DNA from: Pseudomonas batumici
GTDB taxonomy: Bacteria; Pseudomonadota; Gammaproteobacteria; Pseudomonadales; Pseudomonadaceae
NCBI RefSeq assembly: GCF_000820515.1
Contig: NZ_JXDG01000032.1
Coordinates: forward strand, 42,442 to 106,441
Direction of reading: 5' to 3'
Length of the DNA: 64,000 bases
Both the position numbers and the translations under genes were made by a program. The notes beneath the pieces were generated by a model, which saw only the letters and a list, made by a program, of their open reading frames with translations, was not told where the DNA came from and did not search any database. This document shows positions 54,601-64,000 of the stretch, in pieces; the first letter of the stretch is position 1, and every line of letters starts with the position of its first letter.

Positions 54601-57600
54601 GGGCTGACCGGTGGAACCGGAGGTGTAGATGATGCAGGCCGGCGTCTCGGCAAGGGTGTTGTCCTCAAGTGCGGGCGGCGCCTGGTTCACCGACAGCGTT
54701 GCGGGTTCCAGGATGTCCAGGTTCAACCGTGGCGTGCCTTCGGGGGCCGACAGGTCGCTGCGGGTCAGCAGCACCGTTGCCTCGCTGTCCTCGAGCATGA
54801 AGCGAATGCGGTCCTCGGGGGCCAGGCGATCCAGCGCCAGGTAAGCGGCGCCGCACTTGAGGGTCGCCAACAGACTCGCCAGCAGGTCAATCGAACGATC
54901 CAGCAGGATCGCCACCCGGGTACCCGGCACCACGCCCTGCTCGCGCAGGCAGTGGGCCAGGGCATTGGCGCGGATATCGAGCTCGCCGTAGCTCACGCTC
55001 AACTCGCCCTGACGGGCCGCGATTGCCTGTGGCCGCGCCGCCGCGTGGGCCTCGAACAGCTGGTGAATCAGTTGGCCGTGGGGATAGGCACGTTCGGTCC
55101 GGTTGAAGTCGAGCAACAGTTGCCGACGTTCCGCCAGCGGCAGGATCGACAGATCGTGCAACGGCATTTCCGGCGTGCGTTCCAGCGCTTCCACCAGGTT
55201 GTCCAGCGCCGCATGCATGTAGCCACAGATGCGTTGGGCACCGATTTCAGCCACCACTTGCGCGGTCAGCACAAAGGCTTCGCCGAGGTCATCGATACTC
55301 AGGGACAGTGGGTAGTTGGTCCACTCATCGCCCCCCAGGCTCTCGATCCCGCTCCACGCCGTCACGGCTTGGCTGTCGAGCTGCCCGCCGCTGTGCCGGT
55401 AGTTGAGCAAGGCGCTGAACAGCGGCGCCGGAGCGGCCACGCCGCTGCAACGTTGGGCCAGGGCCAGGGAAGCATGTTCGTGGCCGAGCAAGGCGCTGAG
55501 GCGGGCATGGGTCGCCCGGACACCAGCCCGGGCACCCTGTGCGCCGACCTCGATGCGCAGCGGCAAGGTGTTGATGAACATTCCCAACGCCCGATCAGCA
55601 CCCTCGCCGCCCTGCATCCGTCCCATCAACACGGTGCCGAACACCACATCCTCGCGACCGCTGAGCGCACCGACCACCTGCGCCCAGGCCAGGTGATGCA
55701 GACTGGCGACGCTGACGCCGAGCTGCCGTGCAGACTGGCGCAAGCGCAGGCTCAGGGTGTCCTCGACCACCAGGTGGGCCTGGTCGATGGCGCTGCCGTC
55801 ACCCTGCACATCGGCCAAGCCGAATGGCAGGGTCGACTCGTCGACATCGCCGAGCATGTCGCGGAAAAAGCTTTCGTGAGCCGCCTGACTGACACCCAGG
55901 CGGGCCTGGGCCACGTAGTTGCGATACGGCACCGCCGCACCCAGTTGCGCCTGCTGCCCCAGCAGATAGGCCTGCATCTCGTGGCGCACCACGTCCAGCG
56001 CGGTGTGGTCGAGAGCCATGTGATGGAACAGGAGCAAGGCGACCCAGCGCTGCTGAGCGGCGTCGTAGGCGCAGGCCAGGCGCAGCAACGGTGCCTGACG
56101 CACATCGAGCCGGTAGTGCAACGGATCGAAATGGCCACGCAACTGGCTGGCGATATCACCGGCCTCAGGCGCAAAGGTCAATTCCTCCAGCACCATCGGC
56201 GCCCGACGCAGCACCACTTGCAGCGGCTCGTCCAGGCCCTCCCACAACACGGCGGTGCGCAGGATATCGTGGCGGCCGATCACGCCCTCGAAGGCGTCGA
56301 CAAAGGCCAGCAGCCGTGCGCGGTCTTCCAGGTAGAACAACGCCTGCTGCACATAGGGGTCGCCCTGCTCCGCAGCCAGGTGGTGATAAAGAATCCCCTC
56401 CTGCAACGGTGCCAGCGGGTAGATGTCCTGAATATTCGCCGCGCCGCCTGGCACTGCTGCCACCACCCGATCGATCTGCGCCTGGGTCAGGCTGACCAGT
56501 GGCAACAGGTCCGGGGTGATGTGCTCACAGTGTTCGGGGATCAGGTTGGCCGGTACCACGATTTCCGTGCTGCCGCCCACCGCCGCCGCCAGCGCCGACA
56601 AGCTCGGTTGGCCGAACAGCACCCGTACATCGGCGCTCAGGCCGACCTGGCGCATACGTTCGATCAACGTCACGGCCAATAGCGAGTGACCGCCGAGTTC
56701 GAAGAAGTTGTCATGTCGCCCTACACGCTCGACCTTGAGCAACTCGGCCCACAATTGCGCCAGCACGGTTTCGGTTTCGCCTTGCGGGGCTTCGTATTCA
56801 CGGCTGATCAGTGCCGCGCCATCCGGGGCCGGCAGCGCTTTGCGGTCCAGTTTGCCGTTAGGCGTCAGTGGCAGAACATCAAGCTGCACGTAAGCCGCCG
56901 GAACCATGTACTCCGGCAGTGCGCCTTGCAGATGACCGCGCAGGCTTTCGATCTCCAGCACCGTTTCAGGCTGCTGCGCCGAGAAATAGGCCACCAGGCG
57001 TTTTTCACCCGGGTTGTCTTCCCGTGCCAAGACCACGCTTTCCTTGACCCCAGGGTAAGCGGCCAGACGCGCTTCGATTTCGCCCAGTTCGATACGGAAA
57101 CCACGGATCTTCACCTGGTCGTCGTTACGGCCCAGGTATTCCACCGTACCATCCGGCAGGTAGCGACCCAGGTCGCCAGTACGGTACATGCGGCCGGTGT
57201 TAAACGGATCGTCGAGGAAACGCTCGGCGCTCAGTTCAGGACGGTTCAGGTAACCGCGGGCCACCTGCACACCACCGATATACAGCTCGCCGGCCACACC
57301 TAGCGGTACCGGCTGACGGTTGGCGTCCAGCAGGTAGATCCGCGTATTGGCCACTGGCTTGCCGATCGGCGTGTTGTCCGGGGTTTCTTCCAGCGGCCCG
57401 GCACAATCCCAGGCCGTGACGTCTACGGCTGCCTCGGTCGGGCCATACAGGTTGAACAAGCCAACCTCCGGCAGTTGCTGTTTAAAGCGCCGTACCAGAT
57501 GCCCTGGCAAGGCTTCACCGCTGCACATTACCCGCAGCAAGCCACTGTCCCCGGCCTCGCCATGGGCCAGGAACAAGTCGAGCATCGACGGTACGAAGTG

Positions 57601-60600
57601 CAAGGTGGTGATGTTCTGCTCACGAATCACTTCGCGCAGGTAGCCCGGGTCACGATGACCACCCGGACGCGCCATCACCAGCCGGGCGCCATTGAACAGC
57701 GGCCAGAAGAACTCCCAGACCGAGACGTCGAAGCTGAACGGCGTCTTCTGCAGCACACTGTCCGAAGCGTCGAGACCGTATTCGTCCTGCATCCACAGCA
57801 GGCGGTTGACCACGCCACGGTGTTCGTTCATCACGCCTTTCGGCTGGCCGGTCGAACCCGAGGTGTAGATCACGTAAGCCAGATGCTCGGGACGCACCTC
57901 GGCCCGCAGCGGATTGCTATCTGGTTGTGCGAGGAAACCTTCGCGCTCGGCATGCTCAGGATCGAGCAACAGCACCGGTACGTTGCTTGCTGGAAGCACC
58001 GCACGCAAAGCTTCCTGAGTGAGGACCACCGTCGGGGCGCAGTTCTCCAGCATGTAAGTCAGACGATCAATCGGATAATCCGGATCCAGCGGAACATAAG
58101 CCGCGCCAGCCTTGAGAATCCCCATCAGCCCCGCCACCATTTCCAGGCTACGGTCGACACAGATCGCCACCCGGTCATCCGGACCGATGCCCAGGCCGAT
58201 CAGGCGATGGGCGATACGGTTGGCCTGACGATTGAGCGCGTCATAAGTCAGGCTGCCCTTCTCATCGACGACCGCTACCGCGTCACCACCAGTGGCAACC
58301 CGTGCCTCGAACAGGCCATGCAGGGTCAGATCCTGCGGATAGTCGACGGCGGTCGCATTGAAACCTTCCAGCAACTGCCCACGCTGTTCCTCGTCCAGCA
58401 ATGGAATTTCCGCAATCAGCGCCCGCTCATCGGCCGCCATCCCACGCAACATGGCTTCCAGGTAACCCAGGTAACGCTGCATGGTCGACTCGTCGAACAA
58501 CGCCGTGGCGTATTCCAGAGTACCGAGCAGACGGTCACCCACCTCGGTCATGTCCAGCAGCACGTCGAATTTGGCCGTGCGACTGGTCACCGCGACGCCT
58601 TGCAGGGTCATATCACCGAGCGCCAGATCGACCTCCTCGGTGTTCTGCCAGGACAACATCGCCTGGAAAATCGGGCTATGGGACAGGCTGCGCTGCGGAC
58701 GAACCACCTCGACCACCTGCTCGAACGGCAAGTCCTGGTTGGCCTGGGCGGCCAGGGTCTGATGCTTGACCTGTTGCAGCAGGGTTTCGACGCTCAGCGT
58801 TGCCGAAACGTCGACGCGCACCGCCAGGGTATTGACGAAGAACCCGATCAGGTCCTCCACCTCGGCGCGCAGGCGGTTGGCCGCCGGCGTACCGATCACC
58901 ACGTCATCCTGGCCGGACAGCCGGCTCAGCACCGCGGCCCAGGCGGCCATGACCGTCATGAACAAAGTGGTGCCCTGACGCTGGCTCAGCGCCTTGAGGC
59001 CACGGGTCAGCTCGGCATCGAGGGCCAGGCCCAACAGATGCCCGCTGTAGTCCTGCTGCGCCGGACGTGGCCGGTCGCTCGGCAAGGCCAGCAGGACCGG
59101 CGCACCGGCCAGGGCCTGTTGCCAATAGTGCCCTTGCTGTTGCAGCACTTCGCCGCTCAGCCAGTTGCGCTGCCACACCGCATAGTCGGCGTACTGCACC
59201 GGCAAGGCCGGCAACGGATCTTCCGCGCCCTGGCGGAAGGCCTCGTAGAGCACACCCAGTTCGCGGGTCAGTACTCCAGCGGACCAGCCATCGGAGATGA
59301 TGTGGTGCAGGGTCACCAGCAACACATGGTCGTCTTCGGCCATGCGCACCAGACGCCCACGCACCAGCGGTCCACGGACCAGGTCGAAACTCTCGCGAGC
59401 CTCTTCGGCGGCGATGGACAGCAGTTCCTCTTCCGCCTCCGCCTGCCCGGCCAACACATGCAATTGCAGGTTGAAGCCGATATCGGCCGGGGCGATACGT
59501 TGTTCCGCATCATGCCCCTGCAGTTGCACAAAGGTGGTCCGCAGCGACTCGTGACGAGCGACGATACGATCCAGCGCCCGCTTGAGGGCAATACGATCCA
59601 GGGCACCGAGCAAACGCAGCCCGGCTGGAATGTGATAGGCCGAGCTGCCGCCGTCCAGTTGCGCCAGGAACCACAGGCGCTGCTGGGCAAACGACAACGG
59701 CAAGACCTGGTCACGGGACACCGGCACGATCGGCGGCTGGCTGCTGCCGGCGGCTTGCGCCAGCACCTGGGCCAATGCCGCCAACTCCGGCTGGGCGAAG
59801 ATATCCGCCAGGCTCAGCTCGACGCCCAGGCGATGACGCACCTGGGAAATCAAGCGCATGGCCAGCAGCGAGTGCCCACCGAGGTCGAAGAAGTGGTCGT
59901 GACGCCCCACCTGTTCCAGGTTCAGCAGGTTCTGCCAGATCTGCGCCAGGGCCGTCTCGGTGGCGCCTTGCGGAGCGACATGCTCGCGACTGGCAAAAGC
60001 GTCGTCCGCCGGGGCCGGCAGGGCCTTGCGGTCGAGCTTGCGGTTCGGCGTCAATGGCAAGGCGTCGAGGATCACGAAGGCACCTGGCAGCATGTATTCG
60101 GCCAGTTGCGGTGCCAGTTCCGCGCGCAAACCGGCGGCATCCAGGCTCGCTTCAGGCTGGGCGACCACATAGGCCACCAGGCGTTTTTCCCCCGGACGAT
60201 CTTCCCGGGCGATTACCACCGCCTCCTTGACCCCGGCGCAACTGCCGAGGCGCGACTCGATTTCCCCCAGTTCGATACGGAAACCACGGACCTTGACCTG
60301 GAAGTCATTGCGGCCCAGGTACTCGATACGGCCGTCGGCCATGTAGCGCGCCAGGTCGCCGGTCTTGTACATGCGCGCATCGGGCTTGTCGCTGAACGGA
60401 TCGACGAGGAAGCGCTCGGCGTTGACCTGCTCGAGGTTCAGGTAACCCCGTGCCACGCCGTCACCGCCGATGAAGATCTCCCCGGCCACGCCGTACGGCA
60501 CTGGCTGTTGGTGAGCGTCGAGCAGGTAGATCCGGGTGTTGGCCATCGGCTTGCCGATGGTCGCGTTGCCGCTGCCCTCGCTGCCGGCCACGGCATCATG

Positions 60601-63600
60601 GGTGACATAAGCAGCGGTGCAAGACACCGTCGCCTCGGTCGGACCATAGGTGTTGATCAAGCGCGTATGCGCGGGACGTACTTCATCCCAGAGCTTGAGC
60701 TTCTGCGCCGACAGCGCATCACCGGTGACGTTGATCAAACGCACATCGGCCAGACGTTGCGCGGCGACCTGTGGCTGGCTGTGCCATTCGGCAGCCAGGG
60801 TGTGCCAGTGAGCAGCGGTCATATGCAGGAAGGTCGGGCGAACGCCGTGATCCTGAGAGCCCTCGCTGCCGAAGATCTCCTGGCTCGGCGCCAAGGTGGC
60901 ACCGGCCAGCAGCGCCGGGAAAATTTCCTCCACCGACAGGTCGAAGTTCAGGGTGTTCTGTTGCAGCACGGTGTCCGCCGGGGTCAAGCCGAACAGGCGT
61001 GCGGCGTCGACGCTGTAGTTGACCAGGCCACGGTGTTCGATCATCACCCCTTTTGGATTACCGGTGGAACCGGAGGTGTAGATTACATAGGCCAGGTGGC
61101 GCGCACCGAGGTTCGCTGGTTGCGGGTTGTCGTCACGCTCGCTGAGGCCCTGGCGCTGATCGTCGTCAAGCAACACCAGCGGCAGCTCAAGCACCGGCAA
61201 ACGGCCCTGCAATGCACGCTGGGTCAGCAACGCCGACGGCTTGCTGTCCTCGATCATGTAGGCCAGACGCTCGGCCGGATAGGCCGGGTCCAGCGGCACA
61301 TAAGCGGCACCGGCCTTGAGCACGCCGAGCAGGCCGACCATCATCTCCACGCCACGTTCGACGCAGATCGCCACCCGATCGTCCGGGCCGATGCCCAGGC
61401 CGATCAGGTGATGGGCCAGGCGGTTGGCCTGGCGATTCAGTTCGGCATAACTCAGGCGCTGAGCCTGGAAGGCCACCGCGATGGCGTCCGGTTGCGCGCG
61501 GACCTGCTCTTCGAACAATTGATGAATGGTGCTGTCCTGCGGATAAGGTACCTCGGTCGCATTGAGGTCCACCAGCAGGTGCTCGCGCTCGGCGGCATCG
61601 AGCAACGGCACCTGTTCCAGCACCTGACGGTCGTCGGCAACCATGGCTTCCAGCAGGCGCTGGAAGTAACCCAGGTAACGAACCATGGTGCTTTCGTCGA
61701 ACAGCGCCGTGGCGTATTCCAGCGAACCGAGCAGACGGCCTTGGGCCTCGCCCAGGTCCAGCGAAATATCGAACTTGGCCAGGGTATGGCTTGCACCCAG
61801 GCCTTCGAGTTGCAGATCACCGAGGGCGAAATCCCCGCCGCCCATGTCCTGCCAGGTCAACATCGCCTGGAAGACCGGGCTGTGGGCCAGGCTGCGCACC
61901 GGCTTGATCACTTCCACCACTTGCTCGAACGGCAGGTCCTGATGCGCCTGGGCGCCCAGGGTGGCGGCCTTGACCCGCGCCAACAGCGTCTGGGCCGTCG
62001 GTTGCTCGCTGAGATCAACGCGGATCGCCAGGGTATTGACGAACAGGCCGATCAGCCCTTCGACTTCACTGCGCATGCGGTTGGCCACCGGCGAACCGAT
62101 CACCACGTCGTCCTGTCCGGCCAGGCGGCCCAACAGCGCCGCCCAGGCGGCCATGACGGTCATATACAAGGTGGTGCCGTGACGCTGGCCGAGGGCCTTG
62201 AGGCCACGGGTCAGGTTTTCGTCGAAAGCCACCGGCAGAGCGGCGCCGGCATAATCCTGCTGCGCCGGACGGACCCGGTCGGTAGGCAGCATCAACAGTG
62301 CCGGCGCCTCCGCCAGGGTCTGCTGCCAGTAGCTGCATTGTTGCTGCAGCAGCTCGCCACTGAGCCAGCGACGCTGCCATACGGCGTAGTCCAGGTATTG
62401 GAGTTCCAGCGGTGCGAGCGGATCGTCCTGACCCTGGCTGAACGCCGCATAAAGCGCGGCCAGTTCACGGGTCAGCACGGTCATCGACCAGCCATCGGAG
62501 ACGATGTGGTGCATGGTCACCAGCAAGACATGGTGGTCCTCGGCCATACGGATCAGACGACCACGAATCAACGGCCCCTGTTCCAGGTCGAAGGCTTGCA
62601 CGGCCTCCTCGCCGGCCAGGACCTGAAGTTTCTCCTCGGCCGCCGCCAGCCCCTGCAAATCGTGCAGTTGCAGGCTGAAGCCGGCATCCGCCGCCGCAAT
62701 CCGCTGCGAGGGTTGTTCGTCATCACCGAGGGCAAAGGTCGTGCGCAAGCCTTCGTGGCGCGCGACGATGCGCTCCAGCGCCCGTTGCAGGGCCACGCGG
62801 TCGAGGGTGCCACGCAGGCTGAGGCCGGCGGGCATATGGTAGGCCGCACTGGCGCCTTCCATCTGCGCGAGGAACCACAGGCGCTGCTGGGCGAAGGACA
62901 ACGGCCAGGCCTGATCCCGCGCCACCGGCAGGATCTTCGGCAGGGTGCTGCGCCCGGCCTGGGCAATCACCTGGGCCAGCGCCGTCAGCTCGGGATGGGC
63001 AAACAACGACGCCAGGCCCACCTCGACTCCCAGTTGCTGGCGGATTTGCGAAATCAATCGCATCGCCAGTAACGAGTGACCACCCAGCTCGAAGAACTGG
63101 TCGTGTCGACCGACCCGGGACAGGCCCAGCAATTCTTGCCAGACCAGGGCCAGGGCAATCTCGATCTCGCCTTCGGGTGCTTCGTAGTCACGGCTGATGA
63201 CCGCGTCGAGGTCCGGCGCCGGCAGAGCCTTGCGGTCGAGCTTGCCGTTCGGCGTCAGCGGCACGCCACCGAGCTGCACGTAAGCCGCTGGCACCATGTA
63301 CTCCGGCAGTGCGCCTTGCAGATGGCCACGCAGGCTTTCGATCTCCAGCACGGTTTCCGGTTGCTGCGCAATGACATAAGCCACCAGGCGTTTTTCACCC
63401 GGGTTGTCTTCCCGTGCAAGGACCACACTTTCCTTGACCCCTGGGTGAGCGGCCAGGCGGGCTTCGATTTCACCCAGTTCGATCCGGAAACCGCGAATCT
63501 TCACCTGCTCGTCGTTACGACCGAAGTATTCCAGGCTGCCGTCGGCCAGCCAGCGGCCGAGGTCACCGGTGCGGTACATGCGGGCATTCGCCTCGGCGCT

Positions 63601-64000
63601 GAACGGGTTGTCGAGGAAACGCTCGGCACTCAGTTCGGCACGGTTCAAATAACCCCGGGCAACCCCGGCGCCACCGACATAGAGTTCACCGACCACACCC
63701 ACCGGTACCGGTTCGCGACGGGCATCAAGGACATAGAGCTGCAGGTCGGGAATGCGTTTACCGATCGGGCTGGCGCCCAGGCGTTGAGCGTCTTCGGCCT
63801 GCAACGGGTAATAGGTCACATGCACCGTGGTCTCGGTGATGCCGTACATGTTCACCAGTTGCGTGCCGCTATTCAGTTCCCGGGCGTACCAGGGCTTGAG
63901 CATCGCCGTGTCCAGCGCTTCACCGCCGAAAATCACCTGGCGCAGGGAATGCGGCTGCCCGTTTTCGCCCTGGGCCTCGATCAGTTGGCGGAACGCGCTC
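51610..64000 (-). CDS. Large NRPS, C-terminal part: A(Thr)-T-C-A(Dab)-T-C-A(Ser)-T-C/E-A-T-TE-TE
   Basis: The gene continues beyond the right edge; about 4130 residues are visible. Order (nt, minus strand): A1 64000-63220, T 63160-62990, C 62940-61590, A2 61530-60010, T 59960-59760, C 59735-58400, A3 58330-56840, T 56800-56600, C 56440-55110, A4 55080-53590, T 53540-53340, TE1 53290-52480 (GWSFGG), TE2 52410-51630 (GHSFGG). A-domain codes read here: A1 IGMVHK at the visible positions, fitting Thr; A2 DLEHNTTVSK, the syringomycin/syringopeptin Dab code; A3 DVWHMSLVDK, Ser; A4 about DAPIMGGTCK, unassigned. The last C has HHLAAEQGD, the dual epimerisation/condensation signature, implying D-Ser. 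The tandem TEs release a lactone in Pseudomonas lipopeptides. MacAB genes follow. Confidence 0.92.
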   Translation of the reverse strand, partial: SAFRQLIEAQGENGQPHSLRQVIFGGEALDTAMLKPWYARELNSGTQLVNMYGITETTVHVTYYPLQAEDAQRLGASPIGKRIPDLQLYVLDARREPVPVGVVGELYVGGAGVARGYLNRAELSAERFLDNPFSAEANARMYRTGDLGRWLADGSLEYFGRNDEQVKIRGFRIELGEIEARLAAHPGVKESVVLAREDNPGEKRLVAYVIAQQPETVLEIESLRGHLQGALPEYMVPAAYVQLGGVPLTPNGKLDRKALPAPDLDAVISRDYEAPEGEIEIALALVWQELLGLSRVGRHDQFFELGGHSLLAMRLISQIRQQLGVEVGLASLFAHPELTALAQVIAQAGRSTLPKILPVARDQAWPLSFAQQRLWFLAQMEGASAAYHMPAGLSLRGTLDRVALQRALERIVARHEGLRTTFALGDDEQPSQRIAAADAGFSLQLHDLQGLAAAEEKLQVLAGEEAVQAFDLEQGPLIRGRLIRMAEDHHVLLVTMHHIVSDGWSMTVLTRELAALYAAFSQGQDDPLAPLELQYLDYAVWQRRWLSGELLQQQCSYWQQTLAEAPALLMLPTDRVRPAQQDYAGAALPVAFDENLTRGLKALGQRHGTTLYMTVMAAWAALLGRLAGQDDVVIGSPVANRMRSEVEGLIGLFVNTLAIRVDLSEQPTAQTLLARVKAATLGAQAHQDLPFEQVVEVIKPVRSLAHSPVFQAMLTWQDMGGGDFALGDLQLEGLGASHTLAKFDISLDLGEAQGRLLGSLEYATALFDESTMVRYLGYFQRLLEAMVADDRQVLEQVPLLDAAEREHLLVDLNATEVPYPQDSTIHQLFEEQVRAQPDAIAVAFQAQRLSYAELNRQANRLAHHLIGLGIGPDDRVAICVERGVEMMVGLLGVLKAGAAYVPLDPAYPAERLAYMIEDSKPSALLTQRALQGRLPVLELPLVLLDDDQRQGLSERDDNPQPANLGARHLAYVIYTSGSTGNPKGVMIEHRGLVNYSVDAARLFGLTPADTVLQQNTLNFDLSVEEIFPALLAGATLAPSQEIFGSEGSQDHGVRPTFLHMTAAHWHTLAAEWHSQPQVAAQRLADVRLINVTGDALSAQKLKLWDEVRPAHTRLINTYGPTEATVSCTAAYVTHDAVAGSEGSGNATIGKPMANTRIYLLDAHQQPVPYGVAGEIFIGGDGVARGYLNLEQVNAERFLVDPFSDKPDARMYKTGDLARYMADGRIEYLGRNDFQVKVRGFRIELGEIESRLGSCAGVKEAVVIAREDRPGEKRLVAYVVAQPEASLDAAGLRAELAPQLAEYMLPGAFVILDALPLTPNRKLDRKALPAPADDAFASREHVAPQGATETALAQIWQNLLNLEQVGRHDHFFDLGGHSLLAMRLISQVRHRLGVELSLADIFAQPELAALAQVLAQAAGSSQPPIVPVSRDQVLPLSFAQQRLWFLAQLDGGSSAYHIPAGLRLLGALDRIALKRALDRIVARHESLRTTFVQLQGHDAEQRIAPADIGFNLQLHVLAGQAEAEEELLSIAAEEARESFDLVRGPLVRGRLVRMAEDDHVLLVTLHHIISDGWSAGVLTRELGVLYEAFRQGAEDPLPALPVQYADYAVWQRNWLSGEVLQQQGHYWQQALAGAPVLLALPSDRPRPAQQDYSGHLLGLALDAELTRGLKALSQRQGTTLFMTVMAAWAAVLSRLSGQDDVVIGTPAANRLRAEVEDLIGFFVNTLAVRVDVSATLSVETLLQQVKHQTLAAQANQDLPFEQVVEVVRPQRSLSHSPIFQAMLSWQNTEEVDLALGDMTLQGVAVTSRTAKFDVLLDMTEVGDRLLGTLEYATALFDESTMQRYLGYLEAMLRGMAADERALIAEIPLLDEEQRGQLLEGFNATAVDYPQDLTLHGLFEARVATGGDAVAVVDEKGSLTYDALNRQANRIAHRLIGLGIGPDDRVAICVDRSLEMVAGLMGILKAGAAYVPLDPDYPIDRLTYMLENCAPTVVLTQEALRAVLPASNVPVLLLDPEHAEREGFLAQPDSNPLRAEVRPEHLAYVIYTSGSTGQPKGVMNEHRGVVNRLLWMQDEYGLDASDSVLQKTPFSFDVSVWEFFWPLFNGARLVMARPGGHRDPGYLREVIREQNITTLHFVPSMLDLFLAHGEAGDSGLLRVMCSGEALPGHLVRRFKQQLPEVGLFNLYGPTEAAVDVTAWDCAGPLEETPDNTPIGKPVANTRIYLLDANRQPVPLGVAGELYIGGVQVARGYLNRPELSAERFLDDPFNTGRMYRTGDLGRYLPDGTVEYLGRNDDQVKIRGFRIELGEIEARLAAYPGVKESVVLAREDNPGEKRLVAYFSAQQPETVLEIESLRGHLQGALPEYMVPAAYVQLDVLPLTPNGKLDRKALPAPDGAALISREYEAPQGETETVLAQLWAELLKVERVGRHDNFFELGGHSLLAVTLIERMRQVGLSADVRVLFGQPSLSALAAAVGGSTEIVVPANLIPEHCEHITPDLLPLVSLTQAQIDRVVAAVPGGAANIQDIYPLAPLQEGILYHHLAAEQGDPYVQQALFYLEDRARLLAFVDAFEGVIGRHDILRTAVLWEGLDEPLQVVLRRAPMVLEELTFAPEAGDIASQLRGHFDPLHYRLDVRQAPLLRLACAYDAAQQRWVALLLFHHMALDHTALDVVRHEMQAYLLGQQAQLGAAVPYRNYVAQARLGVSQAAHESFFRDMLGDVDESTLPFGLADVQGDGSAIDQAHLVVEDTLSLRLRQSARQLGVSVASLHHLAWAQVVGALSGREDVVFGTVLMGRMQGGEGADRALGMFINTLPLRIEVGAQGARAGVRATHARLSALLGHEHASLALAQRCSGVAAPAPLFSALLNYRHSGGQLDSQAVTAWSGIESLGGDEWTNYPLSLSIDDLGEAFVLTAQVVAEIGAQRICGYMHAALDNLVEALERTPEMPLHDLSILPLAERRQLLLDFNRTERAYPHGQLIHQLFEAHAAARPQAIAARQGELSVSYGELDIRANALAHCLREQGVVPGTRVAILLDRSIDLLASLLATLKCGAAYLALDRLAPEDRIRFMLEDSEATVLLTRSDLSAPEGTPRLNLDILEPATLSVNQAPPALEDNTLAETPACIIYTSGSTGQPKGVIVSHNGLARLVQDNGYYDFSPEDRVAFSSNPAFDASSPEIWGALLNGGQSVIVEHQVLLEPQAFAELLGRNEVTVLIISTALFNLYAGLIPAALARLRMVMCGGERADPASFRRVREHSSAVRLFNGYGPTEATTCASRYEVFDVLPGTLGLPIGQPNANVRIYVLNARREPVPVGVVGEMYIGGAGVALGYLNRPELTAERFSDDPFTEHLGGRLYRTGDLARWLPDGNLEYLARNDGQVKIRGFRVELGEIETCLHHCAGVRNAVVVAREDSPGDKYLVAYYTVQPDGEAPESEALRAQLAADLPEYMVPGICMRLDALPLTLNGKVDVRALPAPEAERFATHAFEAPHGDLEHRLAQVWAEVLDLERIGRHDSFFALGGHSLLAVRLVSQLALAGLPVSLAELFQHTSVAALAALLENRTAEARSDEQLVPVRTTGSQRPLFLVHEFTGLDLYFPTLGQHIDSDIPVYGLPGVALGQTQLQTMECLATRLLNLMRKVQPQGPYRLAGWSFGGVLAYEIAIQLVGLDEEVEFVGLIDTYLPRLVDQGRARWNPDSAHKQHLLEHCERFWTGHAEGANPLALLEGLRAELQSFDFEGLLQRCREQGVMPPELDVSGTLDLWQYLDREVAHGHAQAHYTVYANSVPVHLFTASERAHDALAHSGYLGWDEVLPLSQLHSIKVPGDHRSLMQAPHIEGLGQAINTALAGLAGRPLPTRVAHQPLLTIQGGRGDHTPVFCVPGAGDSVTGFIGLTDAFGPHWPIHGLQPRGLDGRTVPYSLVETAAEAYLQAIDSVHPEGPVHLLGHSFGGWVVFEMALRLTARGREVASLTLIDSESPGGNGVVGKPYTAMGVLERLIETMQLAAGKSMEVDQAAFAAQDDAGQLRLLHAGMVRAGLLPQRSAADSMRGPARAFGTALRTRYQPSSIYTGPVRLVLADDPVLDAAGNQREQQSMVAGWRRCAPDLSVWRGPGNHFTILKAPHVQHLASWWRSHQ

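Noticed and set aside
57475..63072. Plus-strand open frame of about 1865 codons
   Set aside because: It is wholly antisense to the NRPS and reflects the high-GC codon bias; its translation is His/Gln/Arg-rich with no recognisable domain.

Overview
The window is high-GC DNA with the look of a plant-associated Pseudomonas of the P. fluorescens complex, probably near the corrugata/brassicacearum group. The evidence is a REP-type repeat, a DUF6124/DUF3077 gene, mqsRA, many Pseudomonas-type regulators and transporters, and at the right end a lipopeptide locus whose layout resembles the quorum-sensing and corpeptin/sclerosin-type loci of that group. The species is inferred; no rRNA or tRNA gene is present.

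Positions 1-16.5 kb hold ordinary accessory and metabolic genes. These are the end of a DeoR regulator; a helix-turn-helix/propeller pair divergent from a DUF899 protein; a SulP anion transporter; a ribbon-helix-helix protein; and a LysR regulator divergent from a 14-helix MFS pump. DUF2239, a TetR regulator divergent from a methyltransferase, and a YahK-like alcohol dehydrogenase follow. Next come a diaminopimelate-epimerase-like protein with one catalytic Cys changed to Ser, a GNAT acetyltransferase, a DUF6124 gene behind a hairpin-rich leader, a REP pair, a DHCW cupin and an mqsRA toxin-antitoxin pair with its operator.

Positions 16.5-22.4 kb hold a NitT/TauT-type ABC importer (ATPase, binding protein, permease) in one operon with a DUF3604 PHP-like metallohydrolase, divergent from a GntR/UTRA regulator. 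This looks like an uptake-and-hydrolysis pathway for an unknown ester. Positions 22.5-27.3 kb are an HxlR-EmrA-EmrB-OprM-type efflux operon. Positions 27.4-33.9 kb are a minor-pilin operon (pilE, fimT, pilV, pilW, pilX, pilY1) with visibly lower GC. Positions 34.0-37.5 kb carry a two-component system, a small lipoprotein and a COG4705 membrane protein; a strong terminator hairpin lies directly before the response-regulator ribosome binding site.

Positions 37.7-64.0 kb form the main unit of interest: an AHL receptor (LuxR), a LysE/RhtB exporter, an AHL synthase (LuxI) with a clear lux box, and an AHL-independent LuxR activator (RfiA-like). After these come an RND efflux operon, a class III aminotransferase of the diaminobutyrate type, MacB, MacA and the 3' end of a very large NRPS. 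The visible NRPS modules read Thr (partial), Dab, Ser and one unassigned residue, ending in tandem thioesterases. The Dab code fits the adjacent aminotransferase that would make Dab. The last condensation domain carries the dual epimerisation/condensation signature, so Ser is predicted to be D. Together this reads as a quorum-gated, Dab-containing cyclic lipopeptide pathway with two dedicated export routes.
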